From NCBI RefSeq assembly GCF_905171775.1, contig NC_053489.1, positions 154,460,142 through 154,524,141 of the forward strand: a stretch of DNA of 64,000 nucleotides, given 5' to 3'. Below the pieces are notes generated by a model. The model was not told the origin of the DNA. It saw nothing but the letters and a program-made list of their open reading frames with translations, and ran no database searches. Both the position numbers and the translations under genes were made by a program. The stretch comes from Rana temporaria (taxonomy: Eukaryota > Chordata > Amphibia > Anura > Ranidae). Numbering within the stretch: position 1 is the first letter of the stretch; every line of letters starts with the position of its first letter. Positions 10,830 through 22,730 of this stretch are shown one piece after another.

Positions 10830-12298
10830 GGACACACTACACCCTGTGTATTGGAATATGGGGGTGCACCAGATAACTACAAATAAATACATAAAAGATG
10901 TATGTAGAATAATATAGTAAATTGCTGTGCTAGGGGTAATAGTGAACATATATATGACAATTATACCCATACTCACATTGGCAGTTACTGGATAACTATA
11001 CGCAACCTTGGGGTATGGATGTAGATTTGGTATGTTGGTAGTCACTCTATAAAGGGGGAGACAATTTTATATATGAATTGCACAGCCAGCTATTGCTGGG
11101 AGTCCATGTATATACAAAACATTAAATTGAGATAGTATGCAACATAAATGTGATAAAATCTACCTCAAACAAAGTGGGATTGTGAGCAGAATATCTGAAT
11201 GTCTTCACAATTGCAAGCGACTGCTTATAATGATTGGAGAGATCTCAGTATGGTAGATCTAATAAAAAGATATATGCATAGAGGTAAGCAGGGTGGTAAA
11301 AAAAATAAGGAAACCACACCATAAGCATTGGGCCAGAAGGTACCTACCCTTAAAGAGATTAATCCTCCTGAACATCTGCACCAAGTATAGGCTGGGCTGC
11401 CTGTATGTGAAGTGTCCTGGACGACACAGCTCCCCAACGCATCTGAGGAACAGCGTCTCAGCCTTACTGTTTTGTACACCCCGCCCGAGTACGTCAGACG
11501 TGCGGCTGACGTCACTCAAAGCCGGCCGGTGCATGCGCACCCGAAAAACCTTTGAATCGGTTCCGATGCTAAGGTAGCGGAAGTATTAGAAAGAACATCA
11601 GATGGAAGATGTCCCTCATCTTGCCACTAGTGGACAATTGTCCAAACCCCTCTCTGGATCCGGGAATGGTGGGACTGATCCCTAGCAGCTTGGGCAGCCA
11701 CATATTCCACACAGGGTCCATGCCTCCCAGCCGGCGCCTGGTGTCAGTGGTCACTATGTGAACTGCAACTGCGCTATAAAACCAATGAAAATAACTTCTA
11801 GGATAACAACAGGTATACATGCATGCATTATACATGCTGTAACAATTAGCTTGAAATACATTCTGGCAATAAGAAAGTAATATGACGGTAATTTATAGCT
11901 AGTAAAGCGGGTTTTCAAAAAACTCCCGCAATACTGCTTATACAATAATACATGAATTGATTCAATATAAATGTTGGACTTGGATATCTATTCAGAAAGT
12001 AAGAGAACTGCAACAGAGAGATTCCTAAACATACAAGGAACCCATAAATTAGGAAAAACATAAACATATATAAAGGAACAACCAAAAGACATCATATTCC
12101 AATACTAAAAAGGGATCTATGGTGATGGATATAGTGAATGTTATTTTTGTCTGGCCCTAGATATGGCTATAGAAGTATCCCTCATAGACAGGAGTATGTT
12201 GCAAAGTGTGGGATCTTCATCGAAAATATGATCCAGTGGGATAGATGTGTATAGCCGACCAACCCCCTAGAGACTCAAGAGGCTACCATACCGGTCAC
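10830..12298 (-). other. Probable Penelope-like non-coding region
   Basis: This block lies directly downstream, on the minus strand, of the Penelope-like coding remnant and upstream in coordinate of nothing else coding. It has a CpG-bearing, GC-richer part at about 11440-11580 with a perfect TGACGTCA, and AT-rich flanks. I infer it is the terminal or promoter region of the Penelope-like element, because the hammerhead-like motifs sit at its far side. No protein domain is seen in the short frames here. Confidence 0.4.
11508..11515. promoter_or_regulatory. CRE-type site TGACGTCA
   Basis: A perfect palindromic TGACGTCA lies in the GC-richer patch of the Penelope-like non-coding block. This is the consensus for CREB/ATF binding. 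One site of eight bases can occur by chance; the local CpG-rich composition makes a promoter role possible but unproven. Confidence 0.35.
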
Positions 12299-12492
12299 TC
12301 ATAAGAAAGGCCGATATGATAACACCTCATTGATTCCCGGCTGCTTGGTCGCTTCAAGTCGCTCAATCCAGAGCGTTTCCTTCTGGGTCCTGGGGTATTA
12401 CCTCTAAAACAATACATTTAACCAAGCTGATATCAAATCTATGGTATAGGCCTAGGTGGCGACTAACCGCGGTAAGCATATTGGGAATAGTA

Positions 12493-12531
<39 letters not shown>

Positions 12532-13530
12532 TCAGGATTTATATAGCGCCAACAGTTTAGGCAGCACTTTACAACATCAGGGAAGACAGTACAGTTACAA
12601 TACAATTCAATACAGGCGGGATCAGAGGGCGCTGCTCGTTAGAGCTTACAGTCTAGAATATATGATCATATATACATTGTTTAAATTGACGGGTTGTCTT
12701 CCCCATGTAGAAGTCCCCACACTTGCAGGTCATTAAATGCACAACTCCCTCTGTATTGCAGGTTGCATGAAAATGAGGACAAAACACCTCCCCATTCGGC
12801 AAACAGAACTTTGAACTGGTCTGTACCCAGGGACAATAGGTACATTGTCCGCATGAAAAAATACCTTGTGCTGAGTCGTTCCTAACATAATTGGATCTAT
12901 ATTCACTTGCCATTAGTTTATCGAGGGACATTTACGAAAAACTATTTCTGGAGTGTTTCTAACATATTTGCAGAGTGTTGAATCCTCAATAAGCAAATGC
13001 CAATGTTTTTCCATACAAGTGCGGAGTTGTTGATGTTGGGCTGAGTATCTAGTAATGAATTTCATAGTTTGTTGATTTTGATCGGGTTTGGATTTTGAAT
13101 AAAGTAATGATGTCCTATCTTTTCCAAGGGCTTTATTAAATGCCTTCCTCAACAGGCTCTTACTGTACCAACCCTGTCGAAGACGTGTGCGTAACTCTTT
13201 GGCCTGCAGCCTGAATTATGCTTTGTGTGTACAGTTTCTTCGTAGACTAATGGGATGTCCACTATTGGCGTGTAATAGAGTATTGCCTGCAGTACTTTTT
13301 CGGTACAGTTTGGTGGCTATATTATTTTCGGAGTCTCTATAAATCGATAGGTCCAAAAATGATATCTTATCCCTATGCCAATCTTAAATTGAACCTGTCG
13401 ATATTAAGATAAAAATCGTTTAGAGATGGTATTGTGTGCCGTCCAAATAATAAAAATATCGTCAATATACCTGAACCAGCATAAAGTATTGGGATGCCTG
13501 CCTTTACACGCACATAACTTTATGGCATCC
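12299..13530 (-). pseudogene. Penelope-like element: RT C-terminal part plus GIY-YIG endonuclease
   Basis: Penelope elements encode a reverse transcriptase linked to a GIY-YIG nuclease. Reading down the minus strand, about 13480-13435 encodes WFRYIDDIFIIW, the catalytic YxDD of this family. At 13152-12913 comes a stretch ending HWHLLIEDSTLCKYV, typical of the RT-to-nuclease linker. At 12931-12653 lie a Cys-rich knuckle (GQCTYCPW) and VVHLMTCKCGDFYMGKTTR, the GIY-YIG core. After the SINE insertion at 12490-12655 the frame resumes with TAVSRH and ends in PGINEVLSYRPFL before a TGA at 12299. Several frameshifts break the frame, and the N-terminal half is absent. The copy is dead. Confidence 0.85.
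12490..12655 (-). mobile_element. L2-tailed SINE inserted in the GIY-YIG region
   Basis: An (ATT)n tract at about 12495-12528 is followed by AGGATTTATATAGCGCCAAC and the usual body of this family. Its minus-strand orientation puts the trinucleotide tail at the 3' end. The Penelope-like protein reads up to a YDHI stretch on one side and continues on the other, so the SINE interrupted the nuclease domain. A clean target duplication could not be fixed because both flanks are AT-rich. Confidence 0.8.
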
Positions 13531-13534
13531 CAGT

Positions 13535-13812
13535 CTTAGTAAGTACGGTTCAATATTGAGTTGGCCCACCCTTTGCAGTTATAACAGCTTCAACTCTTCT
13601 GGCAAGGCTGTCCACAAGGTTTAGGTTTAGGAGTGTGTCTATGGGAATGTTTAACCATTCTTCCAGAAGCACATTCGTGAGGTCAGGCACTGATATTGGA
13701 GAGAAGGCCTGGCTGGAAGTCTGCACTCTAATTCATCCCAAAGGTGTTCTATAGGGTTGAGGTCAGGACTCTGTGCAGGCCAGTCAAGTTCCTTCACCTG
13801 AAACTCGCTCAT
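13535..13812 (-). pseudogene. Tc1-like transposase C-terminal remnant
   Basis: On the minus strand the sequence gives LDWPAQSPDLNPIEHLWDEL, the region around the last catalytic acidic residue of Tc1/mariner DDE transposases. It is followed, after frame breaks, by a PEELKLL-like end. Nothing of the N-terminal DNA-binding domain is visible. It abuts the truncated end of the Penelope-like frame at about 13530, so one of the two probably truncated the other. Confidence 0.8.
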
Positions 13813-14700
13813 CCATGTCATGTCAGATCAGTTTGTCGAGGTTTGATGACATGGGAGAGCCTGTCCTTTTCTTCGTATGAAATACTTTTTACGGAGCGTA
13901 CTATCCCAATGACCGTTGGTGGATTTACTTCATTCATGAAACGGTTCCCAGAGCTGATGTTCCCACTTTCTGCCGTCTGCCAATTTACGTTTGACTCATA
14001 GGACGTATGTCTTTTTGAGTTCAAACCATCTGGTAAGCCTTTATCTTATTGGTGGTGGATTACACACTTTCACTTATTCACTAGTATTTCACAAAATTTG
14101 GATGTCCAAGTGAAGATTTGAACATTCTATTGATGCCCCATCAAGGGATGTGTGGACATAACATTTAGTTTATTTCACATATGGACTTTATAGTCATCCC
14201 TTTTTAAGTGTCATAAGCACTGTGTGCAGACCCCCACATCCAAAGGCTCAGAGATGTGAATAGGGCCTCATCAAGATAAGAAAAATATGCTTTGCCAAGG
14301 GTGACCCTCTGGCAAGGTACCCTCCTCACTGTTGGCTTGGCACCATTGATTCATAGGTTTTGTATAACTAATCATTCATTTTTACATGCACCTCTAGTAA
14401 ATGTTTGGATTTTCTATATCTTTTTGGAGGTATATTCTTGGACACAAGAGGTTTTGGTAAGATTTTTGTATTGCTACAGTTGCAATACATTACTGTTCAT
14501 TTTAATAGTTCTGAATAATGATTGCTGCTTGTTATACATTGCTAACTACTTTCACATAATGAGCTGTCTTATAAGATAGAGAATATTGATTGATGTGCAG
14601 CTATCTATTGTTGTACCTCTCCTGAAGAATGAACTGATTGTACAGTACATTATGGAACTTGAATCTTTTAAAATGACTAAAACATTTATTACATTGTGGT
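13813..14700. other. Unclassified repeat-like DNA, no gene seen
   Basis: No domain or terminal repeat is recognised. The stretch at 13840-14200 has the feel of retroelement non-coding sequence, but I cannot support a family. The short frames at 13744-14024 and 14292-14579 show no protein features. Confidence 0.35.
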
Positions 14701-14704
14701 AATA

Positions 14705-14807
14705 TTCTGTATGTAATGCTATTTATAACAATCCTTATGTTTCTTGTAATGAAAATGTACAATCATGGTATTAATGCTATCTATAACAATTCGTATTTTT
14801 CTTGTAA

Positions 14808-14811
<4 letters not shown>
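14705..14811. repeat. Short tandem duplication
   Basis: Two direct copies of about 75 bases occur in a row; both contain AATGCTATYTATAACAATYC and TTCTTGTAATGAA. They lead directly into the TA microsatellite. Confidence 0.7.
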
Positions 14812-14871
<60 letters not shown>

Positions 14872-14876
14872 CACAC

Positions 14877-14963
<87 letters not shown>
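14812..14963. repeat. (TA)n microsatellite
   Basis: Nearly pure TA dinucleotides with two short interruptions (CATACACACA and a single C). The Tyr-Ile open frames here are products of this repeat. Confidence 0.98.
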
Positions 14964-14970
<7 letters not shown>

Positions 14971-14987
14971 ATCAGACCTATAATAGT

Positions 14988-16660
14988 TACCTAGTTACAT
15001 AGTAGGTGAGGTTGAAAAAAGACACCAGTCCATTAAGTCCAACCTACAGTATGTGTGTGATTTTATGTCATTATTAAATTGTATATCCCTGTATGCTGTG
15101 GTTGTTCAGGTGTTTATCTAATAGTTTCTTGAAACTATCGATGCTCCCCGCTGAAACCACCACCTGTGGAAGGGAATTTCACATCCTTGCCGCTCTTACA
15201 GCAAATAACCTTCTACACAATTTAAGGTTAAACCTCCTTTCTTCTAATTTTAATGAGTGGCCACATGTTTTATTAAACTCCCTTCTGCGGAAATTGACAT
15301 CATATCACCTCTCAAGCATCTCTTCTCCAGTGAGAATAAGTTCAGTGCTTGTAACCTTTCTTCATAACTAATATCCTCCAGTCCCCTTATTAGTTTTGTT
15401 CCCTTTGTCTGTACTCGCTCAATTCCAGCACATCCTTCTTGAGGACTGGTGCCCAGAACTAGACAGCATAGTCTAGGAGCAGCCGAACCAGAGTCTTGTA
15501 GAGCGGGAGAATTACCGCTTTATCTCTTGAGTTAATCACCTTATTAATGCATGCCAATATTCTGTTTGCTTTGTTAGCAGTAGCTTGGCATTGCATGCCA
15601 TTTCTGAGCCTATCATCTACTAGGACCCCCAGGTCCTTTTCCATCCTCAATTGCCCCTAGTGGTTCTCCCCTCAGTGAGTTGATTGCATTCATATTTGTG
15701 CCACCTAAATGCATTATTTTACATTTTTTTAAATCTCATTTCCATGTAGTTGCCCACCCCAATAATTTGTTCAGATCTACTTGCAAGATTTCCACATCCT
15801 GCATAGAAGTTATTGCCCTGCTTAGTTTAGTATCGTCTGCAAATACAGAGATTGAGCTGTTCACCCCATCCTCCAGGTCGGTTATGTATAAATTAAATAG
15901 GAGTGGTCCAAGAATAGATCCCTGGGGGACCCCACATTCCCCCCCTGACCATTCCGAGTACTCCCCATTTATCACTACCCTCTGAACCCGTCCTTGTAGC
16001 CAGTTTCCAATCCATGTACTCACCATAGTCAATGCCAACTGATCTTACTTTGTACAGCAAATGTTTATGGGGAACTGTGTCAAATGCTTTTGAAAAATCC
16101 AGATTCACCACGTTTACGGGCCTTCCTTTAGATAGCGACTCACCTCATCATAGAAGGTTAATAGGTTGGTTTGGCAAGAACGATCCATGCTGATTACTGC
16201 TAATGATACCATTCTCATTACTAAAATCATGTATATAGTTCTGTATCATTCCCTACAAGAACTTGCATACTATCAATGTTAAGCTAACTGGTCTGTAAAT
16301 CACAGGGATGTATTTTAGGCCCTTTTTAAATATTGGTGCTACATTGGCTTTTCTCCAATCAGCTGGTACCATTCCAGTCAGTAGACTGCAAGTAAAATAT
16401 AGGAACAATGGTCTGGCAATTACTTGACTGAGTTCCCTAAGGACCCTCGGGTGCAAGCCATCTGGTCCCGGTGACTTATTAATGTTAAGTTTTTCAAGTC
16501 TATTTCTAATCCTGACCTCTGTTAGCCATGAGGTTGCTTCCTGTGATATGTCATGAGGATAAACACTGCAGTTTTGGTTACCAAAGCCCCCCGATTCTCC
16601 CGTGAAGACTGAGGAGGAGAATAAATTCAATACCTTTAATGGTGCTGGTTCAATTTTGGA
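14988..16660 (-). pseudogene. CR1-like LINE, 5'-truncated, RT domain broken
   Basis: CR1 LINEs are non-LTR retrotransposons. Reading down the minus strand, 16630-16253 contains INKSPGPDGLHPRVLREL and VPADWRKANVAPIFKKG, RT motifs upstream of the catalytic site. At 16038-15736 are VPQGSILGPLLFNLYITDL and VFADDTKL (the F-A-D-D active site). At 15650-15459 is EKDLGVLVDDRL, the thumb region. The 3' end at 14988-15060 carries the CTACTATGTAACTAGGTAAC tail, consistent with the short direct repeats that end CR1 elements. The endonuclease domain is missing, and frame breaks separate the three blocks. Confidence 0.9.
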
Positions 16661-16679
16661 TCAATTATGATGCACTAGC

Positions 16680-17323
16680 AGCCAACACAAATTACCCAGA
16701 TAGCAAGCCAGTCATCCAGTAATCCAGTAATCCCACCACAGGGGTCACTGTGACTGAATTTTCATGCTGTAGACTTGCAGAGCTTTTGCTGTAGACTCAC
16801 CACTGCTACTTTTCTATTGCTAAAGACTTGCCATGCAAATTTGTTACAACTTGGAAAAGTGTCAGCTAGAACTTGTGCTTCAAGTGTTCTGCAAGTATAC
16901 ACCTTGCAGTGAAAATGTGCAGTTAATGTGAAGTTAACAGACATACAATTCAACACTGACACAAATTTGTGGCAAGTTATCCTTGCTATCTGGGAATGAG
17001 CTACCCTAACACATTACCCTAACACATAATGTGCTTTAACACAAGGCATCAGGCCTAATAGGCCTGAAAAGGTCATTATAGTTCCAGTTCTAAAAAAAAT
17101 TCAGGCCAAACAAAAGTTGATATATATATACTCACTTGGCTTGAAAAGTGGGAAGTATGGCAATGTCTAATTTTCTTTTCAGACTTAGCCAAAAGAGTAT
17201 CTGTGAATATGTTTTTGTTGTTAATCTATCATGCAATAGGAACAGTTTTCTTAACTTCTTATATCCTAAATCCTTTGCTCTATTAAACTCAATTATTTTC
17301 AGTAATTATCTTGAAATAAAATG
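16680..17323. other. Intergenic DNA, no gene seen
   Basis: AT-rich sequence between the CR1 remnant and the DIRS element. A CATTACCCTAACACATTACC tandem occurs near 17010, but no gene or transposon end is supported. Confidence 0.4.
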
Positions 17324-17522
17324 AATTATACATCAGACAGGAGGCTCATATCTTATGCATTATCTTTCTTTAATAATGCCCATAGCAGAAATACAGTAAA
17401 CATTTATTGTAACTTAAAAAATTCAAAGAACTACCCTTCCCAGCAGTCCCTGGGCCAGTGTAGCCCCTCCCAGACCGTAGCCTATATAAGGGACTGTCTG
17501 AGGTAACCTATTCCTCTTTCTT
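17324..17522 (+). repeat. DIRS left inverted terminal repeat
   Basis: The sequence starts AATTATACATCAGACAGGAG and runs through CCTATATAAGGGACTGTC. It is the reverse complement of 22731-22918, with only a four-base difference near the outer end (TGAG versus CTCG, read beside CCTCCTGTC). A TATATAA box lies at about 17483. Confidence 0.92.
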
Positions 17523-18744
17523 TCTGCTCATAGCCAGAACTCAGATAAGTACATTACTCTATGTTTATAATTTTTATGTAGGCTTGCTTGCTATTTGGTT
17601 ATCAGCAGCCTTTTTAATTTGTGTAGATCCTAATGTCACATCGTCTTTCCACAGGGTGCTGGGGATCCCCCCCCCTCCCACCCCGGCTTTTATTACACCT
17701 ACGGAGGTTTTTCCCTCCTCCGCTATTCCCTTCAACTTCCACCTGTATCTGTATATACCCTCTGATCCCCTCAGACCTTCATCTGTGTGTTGTTCTATCA
17801 ACCTTCTGTCTTATGAAGCACAACTGATATTTCTAAAAATGATAAACGTTTAGTTTTTGCTGTATGCTTTTCCCACTTTGCTATCTGTGCCACCCGTTTT
17901 GTAGAGAACGCGGTTTCCTCTGATGTGTACATCTTACAGTCATCGGGCTTCTTTATTTGTTTATTTTACAATATACCGCTGCTTTGCTTCTTTTGTTTCC
18001 CCCCGGTGCGCTCTGCACACTGCTCGTTTTCTGACTGGAGGTAGGACGGCGCCATTTTAACATCTCGGCGCCTTTTTTCCTACCTCCCTTCTTCTCCTTC
18101 TCCTCAGAGCGTCTCATCTCTGAGGGGGCGTGGCGGTGAGGATCTCCCTGCACCAATCGCGCTATTGTCGCGAATCGACGGCGCCATTGCTGCGGACCTG
18201 TCCTGGGGACCCCATCCTCCGTGTGCTAGACCGTCTCTCCCCATCGCCGCCACGCCAGGGTGCGGGCGGCTGTATGGTTGGAACTCTGTGTAGATCTCAC
18301 TGATCTATGCGAATCACGTTAGGCCCCGAGCCTCACGTCTAGCTCCCCTTGTGGTGGGGAATATCTCCCCTCATCTAACTTCTGTCACTCACACCTAGCT
18401 GGTGGGGAATTCCTCCCCTCCCCTGCTTCTGTCACTCCTTCACCTTCAGTTACATTAACATCAGTTCTTGTTCTGGGAATTTATTCCCCTGTAGTCTATT
18501 CTACATATAATGAATATATTAATACATGTAAATAAATAATAAATTTAAATAATTATACGAATGAATAAATTATTGACTTATTAAATAAATATAAATAACT
18601 CAATGAACATAAATGTCTATAAATAAATAATTTATACAATCTATATGATTGAATAAATAAATAAATATATAAATATATATATAATAAACAAATTTAAAAT
18701 ATAAACTATTAAACTATACTTTATATATAATTGAATAATTAAAT

Positions 18745-18749
<5 letters not shown>

Positions 18750-18809
<60 letters not shown>
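18750..18809. repeat. (TA)n microsatellite in the DIRS leader
   Basis: About 60 bases of TA dinucleotides lie within a wider stretch of AATAAATA words (about 18500-18880). It sits between the left terminal repeat and the gag-like region and probably arose after insertion. Confidence 0.95.
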
Positions 18810-18819
<10 letters not shown>

Positions 18820-18894
18820 CAAATTATAACAATAATTGAATGAATTATAGAAATTACTATACAAGTTATAGTACATAACTTCCGTATCTTCCTG

Positions 18895-19594
18895 TGCTGC
18901 ATGGCCGTGCTGTCCGCAGACAGCTGACTCTTCTCCTGTGGCTGGCGACAGATCCTTTACTCCCTACTGGTGCCACTGAAGTGGTGGACGCAGCCCCGGA
19001 AGGCCCTACCTACCTCAGTGCTGCACTGGTTCCTGAACTGGTCGGTAGGTCCGTCCAGACTACCAGGGCATCGGTTGTTCCAACCCACATGCATCCCTAT
19101 GTCCGGATCTCCCGGCAAGGATATAACGCCCCTGAGTAGGGCATGGCGTCCCGTATGCGCCATCACATTAATGTGGCCTCCGTCTCCCCGGCAGGGGAAG
19201 TACATAACATGCCCCAGGCAGTACCTTCCCAGGACTGCCGACCCACGGACTCCCTGGCAGGGGAAGTAAATAACATGCCCCAGGCAGTACCCTCCCGGGC
19301 CTGCCGACCCACTGCCTTCCCAGACTCCAATCGACCCCCGAGCCTCGGGGAGATGCACATGCAGAGGCAGCGATCCGCTAGACGGACTGAGCCAGACTCC
19401 TCATGGACTCTTCCAGAGTCGTCCGCGGAGTACGAGGCGGCTAACACCTTTGAGTCTGAGGATGAAAATGATGATGATAATGATGATGATTATGTGAGCA
19501 GTGGGCACATGGCGCTCCATGACGACGCCAACCCTAGGTCCCAGGGTAAAACCTTATTGGACTCTTGTGGAGTACCATTTTCGATCAGGAGGTG
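18895..19594 (+). pseudogene. DIRS gag-like region
   Basis: The longest frame is at 19143-19595 and contains a direct repeat (two stretches with NNMPQAVPS or HNMPQAVPS) and an acidic run rich in Asp and Glu at about residues 104-118. Adjacent frames at 18894-19139 and 18970-19269 suggest shifts. Position between the left terminal repeat and the RT is what supports a gag role; there is no recognisable gag domain. Confidence 0.5.
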
Positions 19595-19639
19595 ATTGGC
19601 CACCCACACTCCGGTGACTGGGCACCTCTACCTGAGGTG

Positions 19640-20960
19640 ATCCAATAGATCGAATGCTGGACCCGGAGATCGATCGGTACGCTAACCGGACAAGTTGAGG
19701 GTGGAATACTCACCCTTCCATTACCAAATACGGTGGTGCTCACTCCAGAGGTGGATCCCATAATCATTCAGTATTCCAGGAAGGGAATAGAGAGGGCCTT
19801 TGGGACCTCACAGTACTGGGTCTTAGATCTCTGGACCTATCACCTAACCCTACCTTAGTGAGCAGGCTACCGCCTCTGTAAGCCGGTTGACCTAGCACAA
19901 TGGGATCACGCTAATTGATGATATCTTTAAGACGGTAGGACAAATGGAGTTATATTACCAGGCGTATACCTGGTTCACCATCCCATTCGGTTTTTCAAAC
20001 CTAAACACCGTCCTAATGGACAACAGGTTGCTAGACCTTGGACCAAACAGCCGATAGTAGAGATGGACCCGCTCTCTTTGAACTTCCTCAACAACATCTT
20101 CCCGATCAGGAAGAAGAAAGGCGGTTTTTCGTCCGGTGGGAGCTTGAGAAATCTCACCAACTTACTGCCCTGTGGAACAAGGGTGAGGTTGAACATCTAC
20201 TTGAACGACCTACTTCTAATGGCTGGTTCCCCTCGCCTAGCGAGCGAACACGCCTCCTGGATGGTCGGATCGCTTTGCGATCTGGGACTCCTCATAGATC
20301 ACGAACACCTATTATCTCCCCATTTCAGGAGATAGAGTTTTTGGGGTTCTTGGTGGACACCAACCGAGCGACCCTTCGGCTACCCATACCCAATTAGCCC
20401 CCTTCCGCAAAGACATCAGTATCATGCTGGGCAGCAGCGGGTGTCCTTACGCGGACTGACTCGCTTAGTCGGCCTGTTCCCGGTGTCAATCCAGGCCACT
20501 CTCCAGCCCCTCTTCACTGTCGAACCCTCCAGAGACTCGAGACTCTACATCTTCGCTAGGGGCTTCGCTATACAAACTAAGTGAAGCCATGGGGGACCTA
20601 CGGTAGTGGTTACGTCATGCCGTCAAACGGAACGGCGAGACATTTTCAACTCCTCACCGGATTTCGTCATAGGGTCGGATACCAGCCGCCTCGGCTGGGG
20701 TGCTCGGTGCAGTCCCTCGTCCTCCGGTAGGACGTTGTCCGCAGAGAACCCTCGGCTGCACATCAACACGTGCACCCCTGACGGCCTTTTTTGCCATCGG
20801 AAGTCTGTTGCCACGCACGTCCATCTGCTGTGTGCTAGTGCGTTCGGACAACGTACCCGCAGTCCGGTACGTCGATCGCTTGGTGGGCCCCTGATCCAGA
20901 ATCCTAGCGGATCTAGTAAGACTTCGGGCACTTCTGCCTGGAATGCAACATCGTCCCGAT
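19640..20960 (+). pseudogene. DIRS reverse transcriptase and RNase H region, broken
   Basis: The RT catalytic segment reads YLNDLLLMAGSPRLASEHAS (20198 onward); the usual second position of the Asp pair is Asn, so the active site is damaged. In the neighbouring frame, IEFLGFLVDTNRATLRLP (about 20326-20379) is the conserved block after the active site. RNase H follows at about 20660-20790 with VIGSDTSRLGWGA and RTLSAENPRLHINT, in a third frame. At least three frames are needed to read the region, so the copy is inactive. These motifs are typical of the DIRS order, not of LTR elements. Confidence 0.85.
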
Positions 20961-21039
20961 TGCGGGATATGCCACAGACTATCCCTATAGGGTGGCAGAT
21001 TGGATTCTCGTTACCTGACCGATTCCAACGATTGGCCAC

Positions 21040-22117
21040 CGCTCCAGTCAGGGTCCCTGATCCTCGCTCACTTCGCGGATCCTTCTCTATGGACCTGTTC
21101 GTTCCCCGTATCAACCACCAGTTTCCGCGCTCTTACAACCGGAGGCCGGATCCGGAGGCGCACCATGTGGACGCCCTCCACCAAACGTGGTCACAAGGGA
21201 CACATTACGCGTTCCCCTGTTCCCGGTGACCCTCAGGGTCCTCCTTCACTTAGCGAGCCGGAGGGCATCAGTCGTGCGGTTCACTCCGTGGTGGCCGACG
21301 CAGCCATGGTTTCCCCTCCTTCTGAGGATGACGGTGGAACTCCCCAGGTTGTTTCCTCATTCCCCCCACCTCCTCGCTGGTCCGAACGGGGATCTGCACC
21401 CTCTACTCACGAAGCACATCCTACCTCTCCTCACATGGTTAGTATCGGGGTTCCGGTCGCAGACTACGACCTTTCGGGAACAGCTAGGGATTCCCTGCCT
21501 TGGACTGGGCCCCGGGACTAGATCGGCATCTCGATCTACCTGGGGACTCTGGGTTACTTGGTGTGATCAACGACGGGTCGACCCCGTTCAAGCGCCAGGG
21601 TCTGTAATAGCCAATTATCGGGTGGACTCTTTGGATCCGTTGGTGTGTCAATTTTGAAGGCGTTAAGTTTAAATCGCCCAATGTACCAGCACACTTGGGA
21701 TTTTTCCAAGGTCATGATCATGTTCTCGGGCTGGGGGACGTTGACACTCTGTTTTGAGGTTACTGTCTTTCGAGCTTACTGTCTTCTTGTGTCTGATTTC
21801 CATCATCGTGGGTCAGACGTCAAGGCTTTGGACATATCCAGGCGTCATTCCTCGCCTCAGAGACTCAAGTCTTTTTCCGTCGTGCGTTGGACCAGACGGT
21901 ACTTCGATCGGTTTTCTACCCGTTCTTCCCCGCACATCCACAACTGTATGTGGTCCGCTGTCTACAGACTTATATGTCCTTGACAGCCTCGCTGCGATCT
22001 TCGCAAGTCTTTCAACTCCTCGTTTCCTACGTTAATCCTCTCTTCCCGGTTTCCTCTGTGACTTACTATAGCGGCGGACTGTTGTCAGCGACCGCTTTTC
22101 CGCCAATCCCGCTTTGA
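21040..22117 (+). pseudogene. DIRS tyrosine recombinase region, broken
   Basis: Tyrosine recombinases replace the DDE integrase in DIRS elements. The frame at 21645-21890 contains TWDFSKVMIMFSGWG and HHRGSDVKALDISRR, which matches the block with the first catalytic Arg. A shift leads into the frame at 21887-22117 with YPFFPAHPQLYVVRCLQTYM and QLLVSYVNPLFPVSSVTY, the C-terminal part. The final catalytic Tyr cannot be placed with certainty. Assignment rests on these blocks plus the element's structure. Confidence 0.75.
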
Positions 22118-22200
22118 ACAGGAGGTACACATATCTATGTCAGTGTTGTGGATTATTTTGATTGTTATTGGTCATATGCATTGTTATAGCTTTGAACTTG

Positions 22201-22296
22201 CATAAGATATGAGCCTCCTGTCTGATGTATAATTCGAGATTTTCCTAGCTTGTGACGGAAAATATTAATTATATGAAGACAGGAGGCGAGTATCTT
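22201..22296 (+). repeat. DIRS internal complementary region
   Basis: Bases 22201-22234 are the exact reverse complement of the left outer end (17324-17357). Bases 22228-22296 are the exact reverse complement of the right outer end (22898-22966). The two halves overlap in TATAATT. This is the layout of DIRS1-type elements, where the region templates joining of the ends into a circle. Confidence 0.93.
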
Positions 22297-22730
22297 CCCT
22301 CCCAACCCAACCCTGTCACGAGGTTGTCTCTCTCTCGTTCTAGACTGATGAACCACGCACCCTGCAAGTCGGAGGCTGGTACGCCCCGGGAGTTCGTTTT
22401 CACTAATCCCGTTGGGATTGCTGTCCGTTTCGATCCATGGGTTTAGTTCATCGCAGATGGAGGTTCCTACTGTGTTCCAGATCCGGAGTCGGGATGCCGT
22501 TGACTGAATCCGTTGGTCCATGTTCGAGGACAACTGACCGGTCGGCTCCGAATGGTTTGGGTTTCCTATAGTCCCCGTTGGGATGAAGCTGGTCCGGATG
22601 AAGTTGGTCCGTGTTGGCCTTGTCCTTCGTTTCCTCCAGATTCGGATGTTGTGTTCCGGTCGGAAGGTTCCCGGCAGCCGCGGAGATGTCTAATTGGACT
22701 TTCGGTTCCTGTTTACACTAATTCGCATGA

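Noticed and set aside
14716..14994. Long Tyr-Ile open frames here and at 18714, 44175-44409 and 44419-44771
   Set aside because: They are translations of TA microsatellites.
20623..21114. 163-codon minus-strand frame
   Set aside because: Antisense to the DIRS RNase H motifs, which are clear on the plus strand.
21000..21657. Open frames of 150-170 codons in the DIRS element as separate genes
   Set aside because: They are GC-rich overlapping frames within the decayed RNase H to recombinase region and carry no independent domain.
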